From Calothrix sp. PCC 7507 (GTDB lineage: Bacteria > Cyanobacteriota > Cyanobacteriia > Cyanobacteriales > Nostocaceae), in assembly GCF_000316575.1 (NCBI RefSeq), contig NC_019682.1:6745501-6809500 (forward strand): a stretch of 64,000 nt of DNA. Reading direction: 5' to 3'. A program made the position numbers and the translations under genes. This document shows positions 35,814 through 44,934 of the stretch, in pieces. The notes under the pieces were generated by a model, which was not told the DNA's origin, made no database searches, and was given only the letters and a program-made list of their open reading frames with translations. How positions within the stretch are numbered: position 1 is the stretch's first letter; every line of letters starts with the position of its first letter.

Positions 35814-36476
35814 CTAAAGGACACTAGCGGGTAGTGGGGGATTTGCAAGTTCTTCTTTTTCAAAGACTCGATCAATCAAGCCGTATTCTTTAGCTTCATA
35901 GGGAGTCATGTAAAGGAGGCGATCCATATCTTTGGCAACTTTTTCTGGTAGCTGTCCAGTGGTACGAGACAGAATATTCACCATCGATGCTTTGTTAGCC
36001 AAAACTTCCCTAGCTCGAATTTGAATATCCGTTGCTTGACCTTGGGCGTAGCTCTTGGGCTGATGCAGGATAATCGAGGCATGGGGGAGACTGGCGCGGC
36101 AGCCTGGAGTACCAGCACTGAGTAACATGGCAGCCATACCCATCGCGGAACCGATGCAGATGGTGTGGATGGGAGGCTTGATGTATTTCATGGTGTCGAA
36201 GATAGCGAAGGCTTCGGTTTCAAAGCCAATGGGTTCGCCACTATAACCGGAAGTGCCAGTAGAGTTGATATAAATTTTAATGGGCTTGTCGGGGTCGTCG
36301 GACTGCAAAAACAACAGTTCAGCGACGATCAATTCTGTGACAGCAGCTACCAGCGGCATCCCCAGATAGACAATTCGTTCCTTCAACAATAGAGAGGGTA
36401 AATCTGGTGGCGGTGTCCGGTAGGAGTTGTCGCCGTAGTAAGGGGCTTGAACAGCCTTGATGGGGGAAATGTCCAT
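35814..36476 (-). CDS. clpR: ClpR, catalytically inactive ClpP paralogue
   Basis: The 220-residue Clp core subunit lacks the active site. In the alignment position of the nucleophile (GQAASMG in ClpP) it has GSAMGMA, so Ser is replaced by Gly113; the Asp of DRD is Leu187 in MDRLLYM; His138 is kept (ILHQP). It has the ClpR-type insertion near NSTGTSGYSGEPIGFETEA and a longer N-terminus. With the downstream ClpP it should form the mixed ClpP3/R heptameric core. The start is ATG 36476. Confidence 0.95.
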   Translation of the reverse strand: MDISPIKAVQAPYYGDNSYRTPPPDLPSLLLKERIVYLGMPLVAAVTELIVAELLFLQSDDPDKPIKIYINSTGTSGYSGEPIGFETEAFAIFDTMKYIKPPIHTICIGSAMGMAAMLLSAGTPGCRASLPHASIILHQPKSYAQGQATDIQIRAREVLANKASMVNILSRTTGQLPEKVAKDMDRLLYMTPYEAKEYGLIDRVFEKEELANPPLPASVL

Positions 36477-36859
36477 AGCAACTGATCGCCTGAAATTGTG
36501 CCGTTAACTGTAATACATCCTAGCGCGATGCTATGTCTCCTTAAGGTGCGGATTTCTCCCTAATCCTTCAGGGGACTGGACATCTACCAATACTTGGCTT
36601 GTAGGATATTCTGAATATATTAATCTAAGTTGTCATTTGTCACTTGTACTGAGCGACTTGCCTTGAGCGAAGTCGAAAGGAGTCGAAGTATTGGGCATTT
36701 GTCAGGTGTCAGGGGTCGGGAGTCAGGGGTCAGGAGTGATTAATTATTCTCTTCCTATTGCCTATTGCCTATTCCCCAACTTTGTTTTCCGTAGCGCTGA
36801 TGTTGTGCTTTGTAGTTATTTATAAATAATGTGTATATCCTAAATAGGAAGTTTGAGTT
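36477..36859. other. Intergenic region between clpR and the VWA pair
   Basis: It should carry the divergent promoters of clpR and the VWA genes. It contains repeat pieces: GAGCGAAGTCGAAAGGAGTCGAAG (36665-36690), GTCAGGG/GTCGGGA heptamers (36700-36740) and CCTATTG heptamers (36754-36775). No gene is seen. Confidence 0.5.
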
Positions 36860-38116
36860 ATGAAGGTTAGTTTGCAGCCATCGTTAAATGATGCTAATTT
36901 AGATGCCACTCAACTGAACTCTCAACGTCAGTTGTCTATTTCGATTTCGGCGATCGCGGAAATTTTAGACCGCCAAGTGCCACTAAATCTATGTTTAATT
37001 CTTGACCATAGTGGTTCTATGGGTGGGCGATCGCTCGAAACGGTGAAGGAGGCGGCGTGTCGTTTGGTTGATCGACTTAATCCTGGCGATCGCCTGAGTG
37101 TGGTAGTGTTCGATCACCGTGCTAAAGTCCTAGTTCCTAATCAAGTTATTGAAGACCCAGAACATGTCAAAAGGCAAATCAACCGCCTAGCTGCTGACGG
37201 TGGGACGGCTATTGATGAAGGTTTGCGTTTGGGGATTGAGGAGTTGGCTAAGGGCAAAAAGGAAACTGTTTCTCAAGCTTTTTTATTGACTGATGGCGAA
37301 AATGAACACGGGAATAACGATCGCTGTTTGAAATTCGCCCAATTGGCTGCAAGCTATAACTTGACTCTCAATACCTTGGGTTTTGGCGACAATTGGAATC
37401 AAGATATTTTAGAAAAAATTGCTGATGCGGCTTCGGGGACATTATCCTACATTCAACGTCCCGATCAGGCGATAGCAGAGTTTGGCCGCCTATTTAGCCG
37501 TGTGCAAGCTGTGAGTTTGACTAATGCTTATCTGCTATTCTCCCTCATGCCTAATGTCCGGCTAGCGGAACTCAAACCAGTAGCCCAAGTTTCTCCAGAT
37601 ACCATTGAGTTACCAGTGCAACCAGAAGGGGATGGTCGCTTTGCGGTGCGGTTGGGAGACTTGATGAAGGATACAGAACGGGTAATCTTGGCTAATATTT
37701 ATCTAGGACAGTTGCCAGCAGGTAAACAGGCGATCGCTAATATCCAAGTCCGCTATGATGATCCTGCCGAAAATCAAACAGGATTATTGTCAGCTAATCA
37801 GCCGGTGTATGCAGATGTCACCAGCGTTTACCAACCCGCTACCAATCCCGAAGTGCAACAATCTATCTTGGCATTAGCCAAGTATCGCCAAACCCAGTTA
37901 GCAGAAGCAAAATTACAACAAGGCGATCGCGCTGGTGCTGCAACTATGTTGCAAACTGCTGCTAAAACTGCTTTGCAAATGGGAGATACTGGTGCGGCGA
38001 CAGTGTTGCAAACCTCTGCTACCCAACTACAATCTGGACAAGATTTATCTGAAAGCGATCGCAAGAAAACCAGGATTGTCTCCAAAACCGTTTTGCAAGA
38101 TACTCCTCACCAATGA
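36860..38116 (+). CDS. VWA domain protein, first of a tandem pair
   Basis: The 418-residue protein has a von Willebrand factor A domain at about residues 45-215. The MIDAS metal site is seen as DHSGSMGG (DxSxS), with the Thr of GGTAIDEG and the Asp of LLTDGEN. A beta-rich domain follows (about 225-330), then a C-terminal helical segment (QQSILALAKYRQTQLAEAKLQQGDRAGAATML) with TPR-like character. There is no signal peptide, so it is cytoplasmic. The start codon of the next VWA gene overlaps its stop (ATGA). The function is unknown; such cyanobacterial VWA proteins are often scaffold or regulatory components. Confidence 0.9.
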   Translation: MKVSLQPSLNDANLDATQLNSQRQLSISISAIAEILDRQVPLNLCLILDHSGSMGGRSLETVKEAACRLVDRLNPGDRLSVVVFDHRAKVLVPNQVIEDPEHVKRQINRLAADGGTAIDEGLRLGIEELAKGKKETVSQAFLLTDGENEHGNNDRCLKFAQLAASYNLTLNTLGFGDNWNQDILEKIADAASGTLSYIQRPDQAIAEFGRLFSRVQAVSLTNAYLLFSLMPNVRLAELKPVAQVSPDTIELPVQPEGDGRFAVRLGDLMKDTERVILANIYLGQLPAGKQAIANIQVRYDDPAENQTGLLSANQPVYADVTSVYQPATNPEVQQSILALAKYRQTQLAEAKLQQGDRAGAATMLQTAAKTALQMGDTGAATVLQTSATQLQSGQDLSESDRKKTRIVSKTVLQDTPHQ

Positions 38117-39393
38117 AAGTTAAATTGCTGTCGGCGTTAAATGATACAAATATTGATGCGGCTCAAGCAAGTAGCCAGCGTCAATTGGGGATTTCGATTT
38201 CGGCAATTGCTGGTGAGTTGGAGCAGACTTTGCCGCTCAATTTATGCTTGATTCTCGATAAAAGTGGTTCCATGCATGGATCGCCAATTAACACGGTGAT
38301 CCAGGCGGCAGAACGATTATTGGATCAACTTAAAGTAGGCGATCGTCTCTCAGTTGTGGCTTTTGCTGGTTCCGCAGAAGTCATCATCCCTAATCAAATT
38401 GTCCAAGACCCCCAAAGCATCAAATCTCAGATTAAAAACAAACTGAGTGCTAGCGGTGGTACGGTGATTGCCGAAGGTTTAGCACTGGGAATTACAGAGC
38501 TAATGAAGGGCACAAAAGGCACTGTTTCCCAGGCGTTTTTACTGACAGATGGTCATGGTGAAAGCGGCTTGCGGATTTGGAAGTGGGATATCACCCCAGA
38601 TGACAACAAGCGCTGTTTAGAACTTGCTCACAGGGCTACTAAGTTCAACCTGACAATCAACACCTTCGGATTTGGCAATAGCTGGAACCAGGATTTATTA
38701 GAAAAAATCGCCGATGCAGGTGGTGGAACTCTAGGCTATATTGAGCATCCAGAACAAGCTGTAGAGCAGTTTAGCCGCTTGTTTAGACGGATTCAATCAG
38801 TAGGCTTAACTAATGCCTATTTACTATTGTCCCTCGCGCCAAAGGTGCGGCTAGCAGAACTCAAACCCATCGCCCAAGTCTCCCCAGACACTATTGAGTT
38901 ACCTGTGCAATCAGAAACAGATGGACGCTTTGTCGTGCGTTTAGGAGACTTAATGCAAGATGCAAAACGGATCGTGCTAGCGAATATTTATTTAGGACAG
39001 TTACCAGCAGGTGAACAAGAAATTGGGCATCTGCAAATCCGCTATGATGACCCAGCAGTAGAAAAACAGGCTTTACTCTCTCCCATAGTGCCAGTATATG
39101 CAAATGTGGTGCAAGTTTACCAACCAACTACCAATCCCGATGTGCAACAGTCTATCTTGGCATTAGCCAAGTATCGACAAACCCAATTAGCCGAAGCAAA
39201 ATTACAACAGGGCGATCGCGCTGGTGCTGCAACTATGCTGCAAACTGCGGCTAAAACTGCCCTGCAAATAGGAGATACAAATGCAGCAACGGTGTTGCAA
39301 ACTTCCGCTACCCGCCTCCAAGCCGGTGAAGAACTTTCAGAAGCAGACCGCAAAAAAACTAGAATTGTCTCCAAGACAGTTTTACAAGAATAA
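38113..39393 (+). CDS. VWA domain protein, second of a tandem pair
   Basis: The 426-residue paralogue of the preceding gene overlaps it by four bases. MIDAS motifs are conserved: DKSGSMHG, GGTVIAEG and LLTDGHG. It has a ten-residue longer loop after the last motif (ESGLRIWKWDITPDDN). The beta domain and helical C-terminus follow the same plan. The DNA coding for the C-terminal ~90 residues is much more alike between the two genes than the VWA part, which suggests gene conversion. It is translationally coupled to its partner, so the two proteins probably act together. Confidence 0.9.
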   Translation: MKVKLLSALNDTNIDAAQASSQRQLGISISAIAGELEQTLPLNLCLILDKSGSMHGSPINTVIQAAERLLDQLKVGDRLSVVAFAGSAEVIIPNQIVQDPQSIKSQIKNKLSASGGTVIAEGLALGITELMKGTKGTVSQAFLLTDGHGESGLRIWKWDITPDDNKRCLELAHRATKFNLTINTFGFGNSWNQDLLEKIADAGGGTLGYIEHPEQAVEQFSRLFRRIQSVGLTNAYLLLSLAPKVRLAELKPIAQVSPDTIELPVQSETDGRFVVRLGDLMQDAKRIVLANIYLGQLPAGEQEIGHLQIRYDDPAVEKQALLSPIVPVYANVVQVYQPTTNPDVQQSILALAKYRQTQLAEAKLQQGDRAGAATMLQTAAKTALQIGDTNAATVLQTSATRLQAGEELSEADRKKTRIVSKTVLQE

Positions 39394-39447
39394 TTGTTAG
39401 GGTGGGGTAATACCTGCCCTCATAATTCGTTATGTCATTTTTAATTC

Positions 39448-39849
39448 ATGAAAACTAGTGGCATTCATCATGTAGCGATAATTTGTTCTGATTATGAACG
39501 CTCAAAAAAGTTTTATGTGGAAGTTTTAGGTTTTTCGATTATTCAAGAGACTTTCCGTGCTAAAAGAAATTCTTATAAATTAGATTTGCAAGTAGGAGAA
39601 AATAGCCAAATAGAGTTATTCTCATTTCCCAATCCTCCACAACGAGTTAGTAGTCCAGAAGCTTGTGGTTTAAGACATCTGTCTTTTAAAGTTGATGATA
39701 TTGAAGAAACTGTTATTTACTTAAAATCTCAAAATATAGAAGTAGAAAATATTAGAATCGATGAAATTACTGGGAAGAAATTTACATTTTTTAAAGACCC
39801 TGATGATTTACCATTAGAGATTTATGAGAGCGAGGTAAATGCAATATGA
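39448..39849 (+). CDS. VOC-family (glyoxalase I-like) protein
   Basis: This is a 133-residue single vicinal-oxygen-chelate domain pair. The N-terminal GIHHVAIICSDYERSKKFYVEVLGF carries the first His ligand. A middle segment has QIELFSFPNPP, then CGLRHLSFKVDDIEET with the second His, and FFKDPDDLPLEIYE supplies the final Glu. It resembles the GloA2/YaeR-type subgroup. The substrate is unknown. The next gene starts inside its stop (ATGA), so both are cotranslated. Confidence 0.9.
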   Translation: MKTSGIHHVAIICSDYERSKKFYVEVLGFSIIQETFRAKRNSYKLDLQVGENSQIELFSFPNPPQRVSSPEACGLRHLSFKVDDIEETVIYLKSQNIEVENIRIDEITGKKFTFFKDPDDLPLEIYESEVNAI

Positions 39850-40328
39850 TACTCAGAGAGTATCAACCGTCTGATACCCAGATAATAATGCAACTGTTTT
39901 ATGATACAGTTCATGAAATCAATATTCGTGATTATACTCAAGAACAAGTAAATGCTTGGGCATCGAAAAGTTTAGATTATGAAGTTTGGCACGCAAGGTT
40001 ACAAGTCAAGCAACCCTATATCGCTGAAAATAATGGTGAGATAGTTGGGTTTGCAGAATTAGATCCTGATGGTCATATTGATTGTTTTTATTGTCATAGC
40101 AAATACCAAAGACAGGGGATTGGCTCAACACTGCTAAAACATATAGAAAATACTGCAAAATTACGAGAAATTAAACGGTTATATACAGAAGCTAGCATTA
40201 CTGCAAAACCCTTTTTTCAAAACCAGGGATTTAGCATAGTTAGAGAACAACAAGTAGAAATTAGGGGAGTTATGTTGAAAAATTATGTAATGCAGAAATA
40301 CCTATTTTCTCACATTGCTATCACATAG
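39846..40328 (+). CDS. GNAT-family N-acetyltransferase
   Basis: The 160-residue protein has the acetyl-CoA-binding motif A as YQRQGIGSTLLKHIENTA (Q/RxxGxG/A) and the N-terminal ILREYQPSDTQIIMQLF typical of GNAT enzymes. The FFQNQGFSIVREQQVEIRGVML tail matches the YafP/ElaA-like small subfamily. The acceptor is unknown. It is coupled to the VOC gene by a four-base overlap, which hints at a shared role in detoxification or modification of small molecules. A terminator-like stem follows. Confidence 0.88.
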   Translation: MILREYQPSDTQIIMQLFYDTVHEINIRDYTQEQVNAWASKSLDYEVWHARLQVKQPYIAENNGEIVGFAELDPDGHIDCFYCHSKYQRQGIGSTLLKHIENTAKLREIKRLYTEASITAKPFFQNQGFSIVREQQVEIRGVMLKNYVMQKYLFSHIAIT

Positions 40329-40346
40329 CGATCGCTACCACAATTT

Positions 40347-40370
40347 TAGGGGCAAATCAGCCCCTATTTT
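40347..40370 (+). terminator. Terminator-like stem
   Basis: TAGGGGC and GCCCCTA form a seven-pair stem with a six-base loop followed by TTTT, 18 bases after the GNAT stop. Confidence 0.65.
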
Positions 40371-40382
40371 CTCACTATCAAT

Positions 40383-41177
40383 ATGTTTGACAATATCTGC
40401 AAATTCCTGGCTGAAAACTTCTCCACTGACTTTGCTACTTGGTTGTTAGGAGAATCTATCACATTAACCGAACTTAGTCCTCAAGAATTATCTCTCGAAC
40501 CCATTCGGGCTGATGCTCTAATTCTGCTACAATCTGCTCAAGATATATTACACATAGAATTCCAAACCCAGGTTGATTCAGAAATCCCTTTTCGGATGCT
40601 AGATTATCGCGTTCGCGGTTATCGCCGCTTTCCGCAAAAAGCAATGCATCAAGTCGTGATTTATCTCAAGCGCACAGATTCAGACTTAGCGCGACAAAAT
40701 ACCTTTATCATCCCTGGAACACGCCATGAATTTAAAGTCCTCAGACTTTGGGAACAACCAACAGAGGACTTTCTCACAACACCTGGACTCTTGCCATTGG
40801 CAGTATTAAGTAGTACAGTTTCTCCAGAATCAGTACTTAACGATGTGGCGCAGCAAATTAATCGTATTGGCGAATTAAAAACTCAAAGTAATCTTGCGGC
40901 TGCTACAGCAATTTTAGCTGGGTTAGTATTAAAGAAAGATGTCATTAAAAGAATTTTGAGGTCAGATATTATGCGTGACTCAGTGATTTATCAAGAAATC
41001 TTAGAAGAAGGTAAAGCCGAAGGTAAAGCTGAAGGTAAAGCTGAAGCTTTAATTGCAGTGGCTAGAAATCTAGTTAATACAGGTATGTCACTAGAGCAGA
41101 TAGCGCGAATTACGGGTTTGTCAATAGAGCAATTACAATATTTACAGGCTGAGTTAGGAAATGACGCAGGTCAATAA
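40383..41177 (+). CDS. Rpn-family recombination-promoting nuclease/putative transposase
   Basis: The 264-residue protein belongs to the PD-(D/E)XK Rpn family common in cyanobacteria. The nuclease core is seen as IRADALILLQSAQDILHIEFQTQ, with Asp, Glu and Gln in the usual places. It continues with LDYRVRGYRRFP and QVVIYLKRT. The C-terminal part has an EGKAEGKAEGKAE repeat followed by a short helical end (ARNLVNTGMSLEQIARITGLSIEQL) with an HTH-like look. Some family members nick DNA and promote recA-independent recombination. There are no inverted termini around it, so it is not an insertion sequence here. Confidence 0.88.
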   Translation: MFDNICKFLAENFSTDFATWLLGESITLTELSPQELSLEPIRADALILLQSAQDILHIEFQTQVDSEIPFRMLDYRVRGYRRFPQKAMHQVVIYLKRTDSDLARQNTFIIPGTRHEFKVLRLWEQPTEDFLTTPGLLPLAVLSSTVSPESVLNDVAQQINRIGELKTQSNLAAATAILAGLVLKKDVIKRILRSDIMRDSVIYQEILEEGKAEGKAEGKAEALIAVARNLVNTGMSLEQIARITGLSIEQLQYLQAELGNDAGQ

Positions 41178-41201
41178 GATTTCAGTAAATCTCAATAAAC
41201 A

Positions 41202-41234
41202 ATCGGTACAGTTAACCTGCACCGATCGCTTAAT
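41202..41234. terminator. Probable bidirectional terminator
   Basis: ATCGGT...ACCGAT (41202-41226) is a near-perfect palindrome around GTTAAC, followed by a T-rich stretch. It lies between two convergent genes. Confidence 0.5.
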
Positions 41235-41258
41235 TTTACTTGAATTGAACCCATAGTC

Positions 41259-42335
41259 TCATGCTAAAGCGGAAGCTTGGGGTTTAGCAAAAATCATCCG
41301 TCCTGCTGTGGTTTGCAAGGCACTCGTGACTACTACACGCAATTCACCACCGATATAACTGCTGCCTTCTTCAACGACAACCATTGTACCGTCGTCTAAG
41401 TAGCCAATCCCTTGACTAGGTTCTTTGCCTTCCTTAAGAATCTTCAGGTCTAGATTGTCGCCTGGTAAATAGGTGGGACGAACGGCGTTAACCAAATCGT
41501 TGACATTTAACACCGGGACTTTCTGCACACTAGCGACTTTAGACAAGTTGTAGTCATTGGTGAGGAGAGTACCGCTGATTTCTTGGGCGAAGCGGACTAA
41601 TTTGGCGTCTACTGTGGGAATATCTTCGTAGTCAGATGGGTTGATCAAAATGCGATCGGGGTAAGCTTCTTTAATCCGATTCAAAATTTCTAGACCCCTT
41701 CTACCTCTTACCCGTTTTTGGTCTTTGCTGGCGTCGGCGACTTGTTGCAGTTCTTGCAAAACAAACTGTGGGACAATAATTTGTCCTTCCAGAAACCCTG
41801 TGTCGAGGAGTGCTTCAATTCGACCATCGATAATGCAGCTAGTGTCTAAAACTTTGGTGTTAGCAGGCTTGAGAGTTCCCTCTACTACCATCGTTTCTAC
41901 GGTGTTGGGATTAATGAACCGCAGTAAGCCTCTACCGTGAGTATCTGCTAAATTCATGCCCGTTACAGACAGCATAATGCTGCCAACAACTGCAACTAGG
42001 GGTTTAATAAAACTAAAATCCGTGGGTATGGGTAGCAAAAATAACGGGGCTAGCATTAAGTTAGCTACTAATAGCCCAATCACTAAACCGATCGCCCGCG
42101 TTAAGATCACTTCGAGTGGCATTTCGCGGACTTGTGTTTCTAGACGACGAAATGTAGTCTGAAACCTTAAGCCAACTGCACCGCCAATAATGGCAGCAAA
42201 GACGGCAATAACTAAGCGTAAGGCGTTGAGATCCGTAACACCATCTAATGTTCCATCAGGTAACAGTTCAATGCTGTAGAACCCTATTCCCGACGCTGCC
42301 AGGATGAATGAGAGAATGATAATGGCGTCAAGCAT
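41259..42335 (-). CDS. PIN/TRAM domain membrane protein (YacL family)
   Basis: The 358-residue protein has about four N-terminal membrane helices (1-130). Next comes a PIN nuclease domain (about 160-280: VLDTSCIIDGRIEAL, VLQELQQVAD, TVDAKLVRFAQ, LLTNDYNLSKVA) with the four acidic metal ligands, and a C-terminal TRAM domain (GYLDDGTMVVVEEGSSYIGGELRVVVTS). This arrangement is the YacL family, a membrane-anchored PIN-TRAM protein conserved in Bacillus and cyanobacteria. RNA binding and cleavage at the membrane are inferred. It is monocistronic, starting at ATG 42335. Confidence 0.94.
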   Translation of the reverse strand: MLDAIIILSFILAASGIGFYSIELLPDGTLDGVTDLNALRLVIAVFAAIIGGAVGLRFQTTFRRLETQVREMPLEVILTRAIGLVIGLLVANLMLAPLFLLPIPTDFSFIKPLVAVVGSIMLSVTGMNLADTHGRGLLRFINPNTVETMVVEGTLKPANTKVLDTSCIIDGRIEALLDTGFLEGQIIVPQFVLQELQQVADASKDQKRVRGRRGLEILNRIKEAYPDRILINPSDYEDIPTVDAKLVRFAQEISGTLLTNDYNLSKVASVQKVPVLNVNDLVNAVRPTYLPGDNLDLKILKEGKEPSQGIGYLDDGTMVVVEEGSSYIGGELRVVVTSALQTTAGRMIFAKPQASALA

Positions 42336-42584
42336 GGTTGTGTTGTTTTCCTGCAGATGTGTTAACCAATATAGTTAAGTATTTTTTATTTCTTCGCTAA
42401 AATAGATTCAGAAATATTTACTTACACTCTTAGGTTTAGGCAGGCAATATCTGCAAATATTATAACCAAATACTTTTCTCTTCATATTTGTCATTGTTTT
42501 GTTGTAAAACGATAAAAATGTCAATAAATTAATAATTTTCATTCTTGGTAATTTTCAATAGGGCTAGTTTTATTCTTTCTCACA

Positions 42585-43763
42585 ATGGCTCAAAAAGTGA
42601 ATGTTTTTGGTATTCCGAGTTCTGCTTATGTGCATATTCCGTTTTGTCGGCGGAGGTGCTTTTATTGTGATTTTCCTGTATCTGTCGTGGGCGATCGCCT
42701 GCGGGGTGAAACTTCTGGTACTATCTCCCAATATGTGGAGGTGCTATGTCACGAAATCGCTAACTCACCAGCTTTTGGTCAACCACTAAAAACAGTTTTT
42801 TTTGGCGGGGGTACGCCTTCACTGCTATCAACAGCACAGTTAGAGCAGATATTAGCAGCATTAGCAGAGCGTTTTGGTATTTTAGCTGGGGCGGAAATTT
42901 CTATGGAAATTGACCCAGGCACATTTGATTTAGCACATATTGCAGGCTACCGCAGCCTGGGGGTGAATCGGGTAAGTTTTGGTGTACAAGCTTTTCAAGA
43001 AGAGTTATTAAAAATTGCTGGGCGATCGCACTCACTTGCAGATATTTTTACAGCTTTGGACTTAATCCGCCAAGTCGAGATTCCCGAATTTAGCTTAGAC
43101 TTAATTTCTGGTTTGCCGCATCAGTCTTTAGATCAGTGGCAAGATTCTCTAGAAAAGGCTGTAGCTACTGCACCAACTCATATTTCTATATATGACTTGA
43201 CAATTGAGCCAGGAACCGCGTTTGGGCGTTACTATCAACCTGGTTCTAATCCCTTGCCAACGGACGAAACCACAGTCAAAATGTACCAAATGGCACAGCA
43301 AATTTTGACTACTGCTGGTTATCAGCATTATGAAATTTCTAATTATGCCCAGTCAGGACATCAATGTCAACATAATCGAGTCTATTGGGAAAACCGTCCT
43401 TACTATGGCTTCGGTATGGGTGCGGCGAGTTATGTAGAGGGAAAGCGGTTTACTCGTCCCCGGAAAACTCAGGAGTATTACCAGTGGGTGAAAGCTGGGT
43501 GTGCAATTAATTGTGAAGTGACACCACCTGATGAAGTATTATTAGACACCTTAATGTTAGGCTTGCGTTTGGCTGAAGGCTTGAGTTTATCGAGTTTGGT
43601 TGCAGAGTTTGGAGAAGAGAAAGTTGCAGATATTCATCAATGTTTGCGATCGCACTTTGCACAAGGTTGGGTAGAAGTTGTGGAAGGAAGGTTGCGTTTA
43701 AGCGATCCCCAAGGATTTTTGTTTTCTAACGTGGTGTTGGCAGATCTATTCGCAAAGTTGTGA
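42585..43763 (+). CDS. hemW: Radical SAM protein HemW (coproporphyrinogen III oxidase-like)
   Basis: The 392-residue cytoplasmic protein has the radical SAM cluster CRRRCFYC (Cys21, Cys25, Cys28) within YVHIPFCRRRCFYCDF. It also has the GGGTPSLL motif, EIDPGTF and NRVSFGVQAFQ, and the C-terminal HemW domain (ISNYAQSGHQCQHNRVYW). The single-Cys change and the short N-terminus distinguish HemW, a heme chaperone, from the true oxidase HemN. It is preceded by an AT-rich promoter region (42336-42584) and lies alone. Confidence 0.93.
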   Translation: MAQKVNVFGIPSSAYVHIPFCRRRCFYCDFPVSVVGDRLRGETSGTISQYVEVLCHEIANSPAFGQPLKTVFFGGGTPSLLSTAQLEQILAALAERFGILAGAEISMEIDPGTFDLAHIAGYRSLGVNRVSFGVQAFQEELLKIAGRSHSLADIFTALDLIRQVEIPEFSLDLISGLPHQSLDQWQDSLEKAVATAPTHISIYDLTIEPGTAFGRYYQPGSNPLPTDETTVKMYQMAQQILTTAGYQHYEISNYAQSGHQCQHNRVYWENRPYYGFGMGAASYVEGKRFTRPRKTQEYYQWVKAGCAINCEVTPPDEVLLDTLMLGLRLAEGLSLSSLVAEFGEEKVADIHQCLRSHFAQGWVEVVEGRLRLSDPQGFLFSNVVLADLFAKL

Positions 43764-43819
43764 ACAGGATAAAATTCTCAAGAATGAGAAAAGTTATGCG
43801 GCGGCAAAGAGAGTTGAAC

Positions 43820-44059
43820 TCATTTCCCCTCAAAAGCACTCAAAATATCCTCTGGCAAAGTTGCATCAAAATCGTCGGGGACAGTAAATTCACCAGCACA
43901 CAAGCCAAATGGTCGTAGTTGCTTACCGCTGGATGAAATAGGTCTAATTTCAGCGATCGGTTTATCTGCTTGAATGATAATAAACGTGACACCAGCTTCC
44001 ACTTGGCGGAGATATTTTAAGGGATCGCGTTGAATCTCATCAATTGTTACATTCAACAT
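43820..44059 (-). CDS. Phd/YefM-type antitoxin, orphan
   Basis: The 79-residue protein opens MLNVTIDEIQRDPLKYLRQVEAGVTFIIIQADKPIAEIRPI, the Phd/YefM DNA-binding fold. It closes with the DFDATLPEDILSAFEGK tail that usually contacts a VapC-type PIN toxin. No toxin gene follows: the downstream 56 bases to hemW hold nothing. It is therefore an orphan, or its toxin has been lost. The start is ATG 44059. Confidence 0.85.
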   Translation of the reverse strand: MLNVTIDEIQRDPLKYLRQVEAGVTFIIIQADKPIAEIRPISSSGKQLRPFGLCAGEFTVPDDFDATLPEDILSAFEGK

Positions 44060-44183
44060 GGCAACGTTTTTAGACTAGCGGTAGTTTATCAGCTAACCCA
44101 ACATTACAGCAATAATGAGGTGTACGCCCATTGAGATGACGAAGCGAATAGTCTAAAATCCAAAATGGCATTAGCTGGCGCTG

Positions 44184-44522
44184 CTAAAGGTACAAGATTG
44201 TTCGTAGTCCCTCATCTATCTCCTCTTGCAAATAGTCTGGCAATGAACCAATACGTTCAACTAGAAACGTTTTATCAACTGTGAAAATTTGAGATATATT
44301 AGCTACGGAATCTCTGGACAACCCTGATGATCCTTTAGATAACAATACATTACCTGGTGCTTCTGCTAACTGAATATTTGAAGTGATAATAACGACAATG
44401 ACTGTATTGATACGGCTTTGAGTAAAAATATCATCTTGAATTATCAAAACAGGACGACGGTATCCAGGTTCTGAACCTAATGGATCAGGTAAGTTCGCCC
44501 ACCAAATTTCTCCCCGATACAT
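44184..44522 (-). CDS. mazF: MazF/PemK-type mRNA interferase toxin
   Basis: The 112-residue protein starts MYRGEIWWANLPDPLGSEPGYRRPVLIIQ, the MazF core with the conserved Arg of the RRPVLI stretch and later VVVIITSNIQLA. ATG 44522 is chosen because it overlaps the antitoxin stop as TGATG; the frame is open six bases further with TTG/GTG codons. MazF enzymes cut RNA at short sequences and are silenced by the antitoxin. It is cotranscribed with the antitoxin upstream. Confidence 0.92.
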   Translation of the reverse strand: MYRGEIWWANLPDPLGSEPGYRRPVLIIQDDIFTQSRINTVIVVIITSNIQLAEAPGNVLLSKGSSGLSRDSVANISQIFTVDKTFLVERIGSLPDYLQEEIDEGLRTILYL

Positions 44523-44758
44523 CACCAATCCTCATGTGGCATAGACATAAATTGCATCCTTGCCATCACCGGATCTAATTCCGAAGACTCTTTTGAGTAA
44601 ACTTGGTTTAACTTGTGCAGGATTTGATTCCGGTTGTACTTCTTTAAATATGCTTGTAATGCTTTTGTGTAAAGTTCACTACGTGACAATCCTAACTCTT
44701 GGGCTAGTGCTTCTGCTTCTGCAAAAACTGAATCTGGAAGAGAAATTGCAGTTTTCAT
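44522..44758 (-). CDS. Ribbon-helix-helix (MazE-type) antitoxin
   Basis: The 78-residue protein opens MKTAISLPDSVFAEAEALAQELGLSRSELYTKALQAYLKKY, a ribbon-helix-helix DNA-binding domain. It ends in an acidic tail (KESSELDPVMARMQFMSMPHEDW) that should wrap and inhibit the toxin. It is first in the operon, as usual for RHH-MazF pairs, and would also repress the operon promoter around 44760-44800. Confidence 0.9.
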   Translation of the reverse strand: MKTAISLPDSVFAEAEALAQELGLSRSELYTKALQAYLKKYNRNQILHKLNQVYSKESSELDPVMARMQFMSMPHEDW

Positions 44759-44934
44759 AGTGTCCTGAAGGGTAATCCCTACATTTCAGTTATACTTCAG
44801 TTATACCATGATTACAAGAGCATTCAATCTGAATGCCATAAGTTTCTCAAGCTGGGTTGCAGGATCAGGAACATGAGCGCCCCATCAGCTCGCATCCGGA
44901 AGCTCATCGAGTGCCCGATGATGCGGGGAGTAAC

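Noticed and set aside
40383-41177. Insertion sequence around the Rpn-family gene
   Set aside because: There are no terminal inverted repeats or target duplications beside the gene; Rpn proteins are usually single chromosomal genes.
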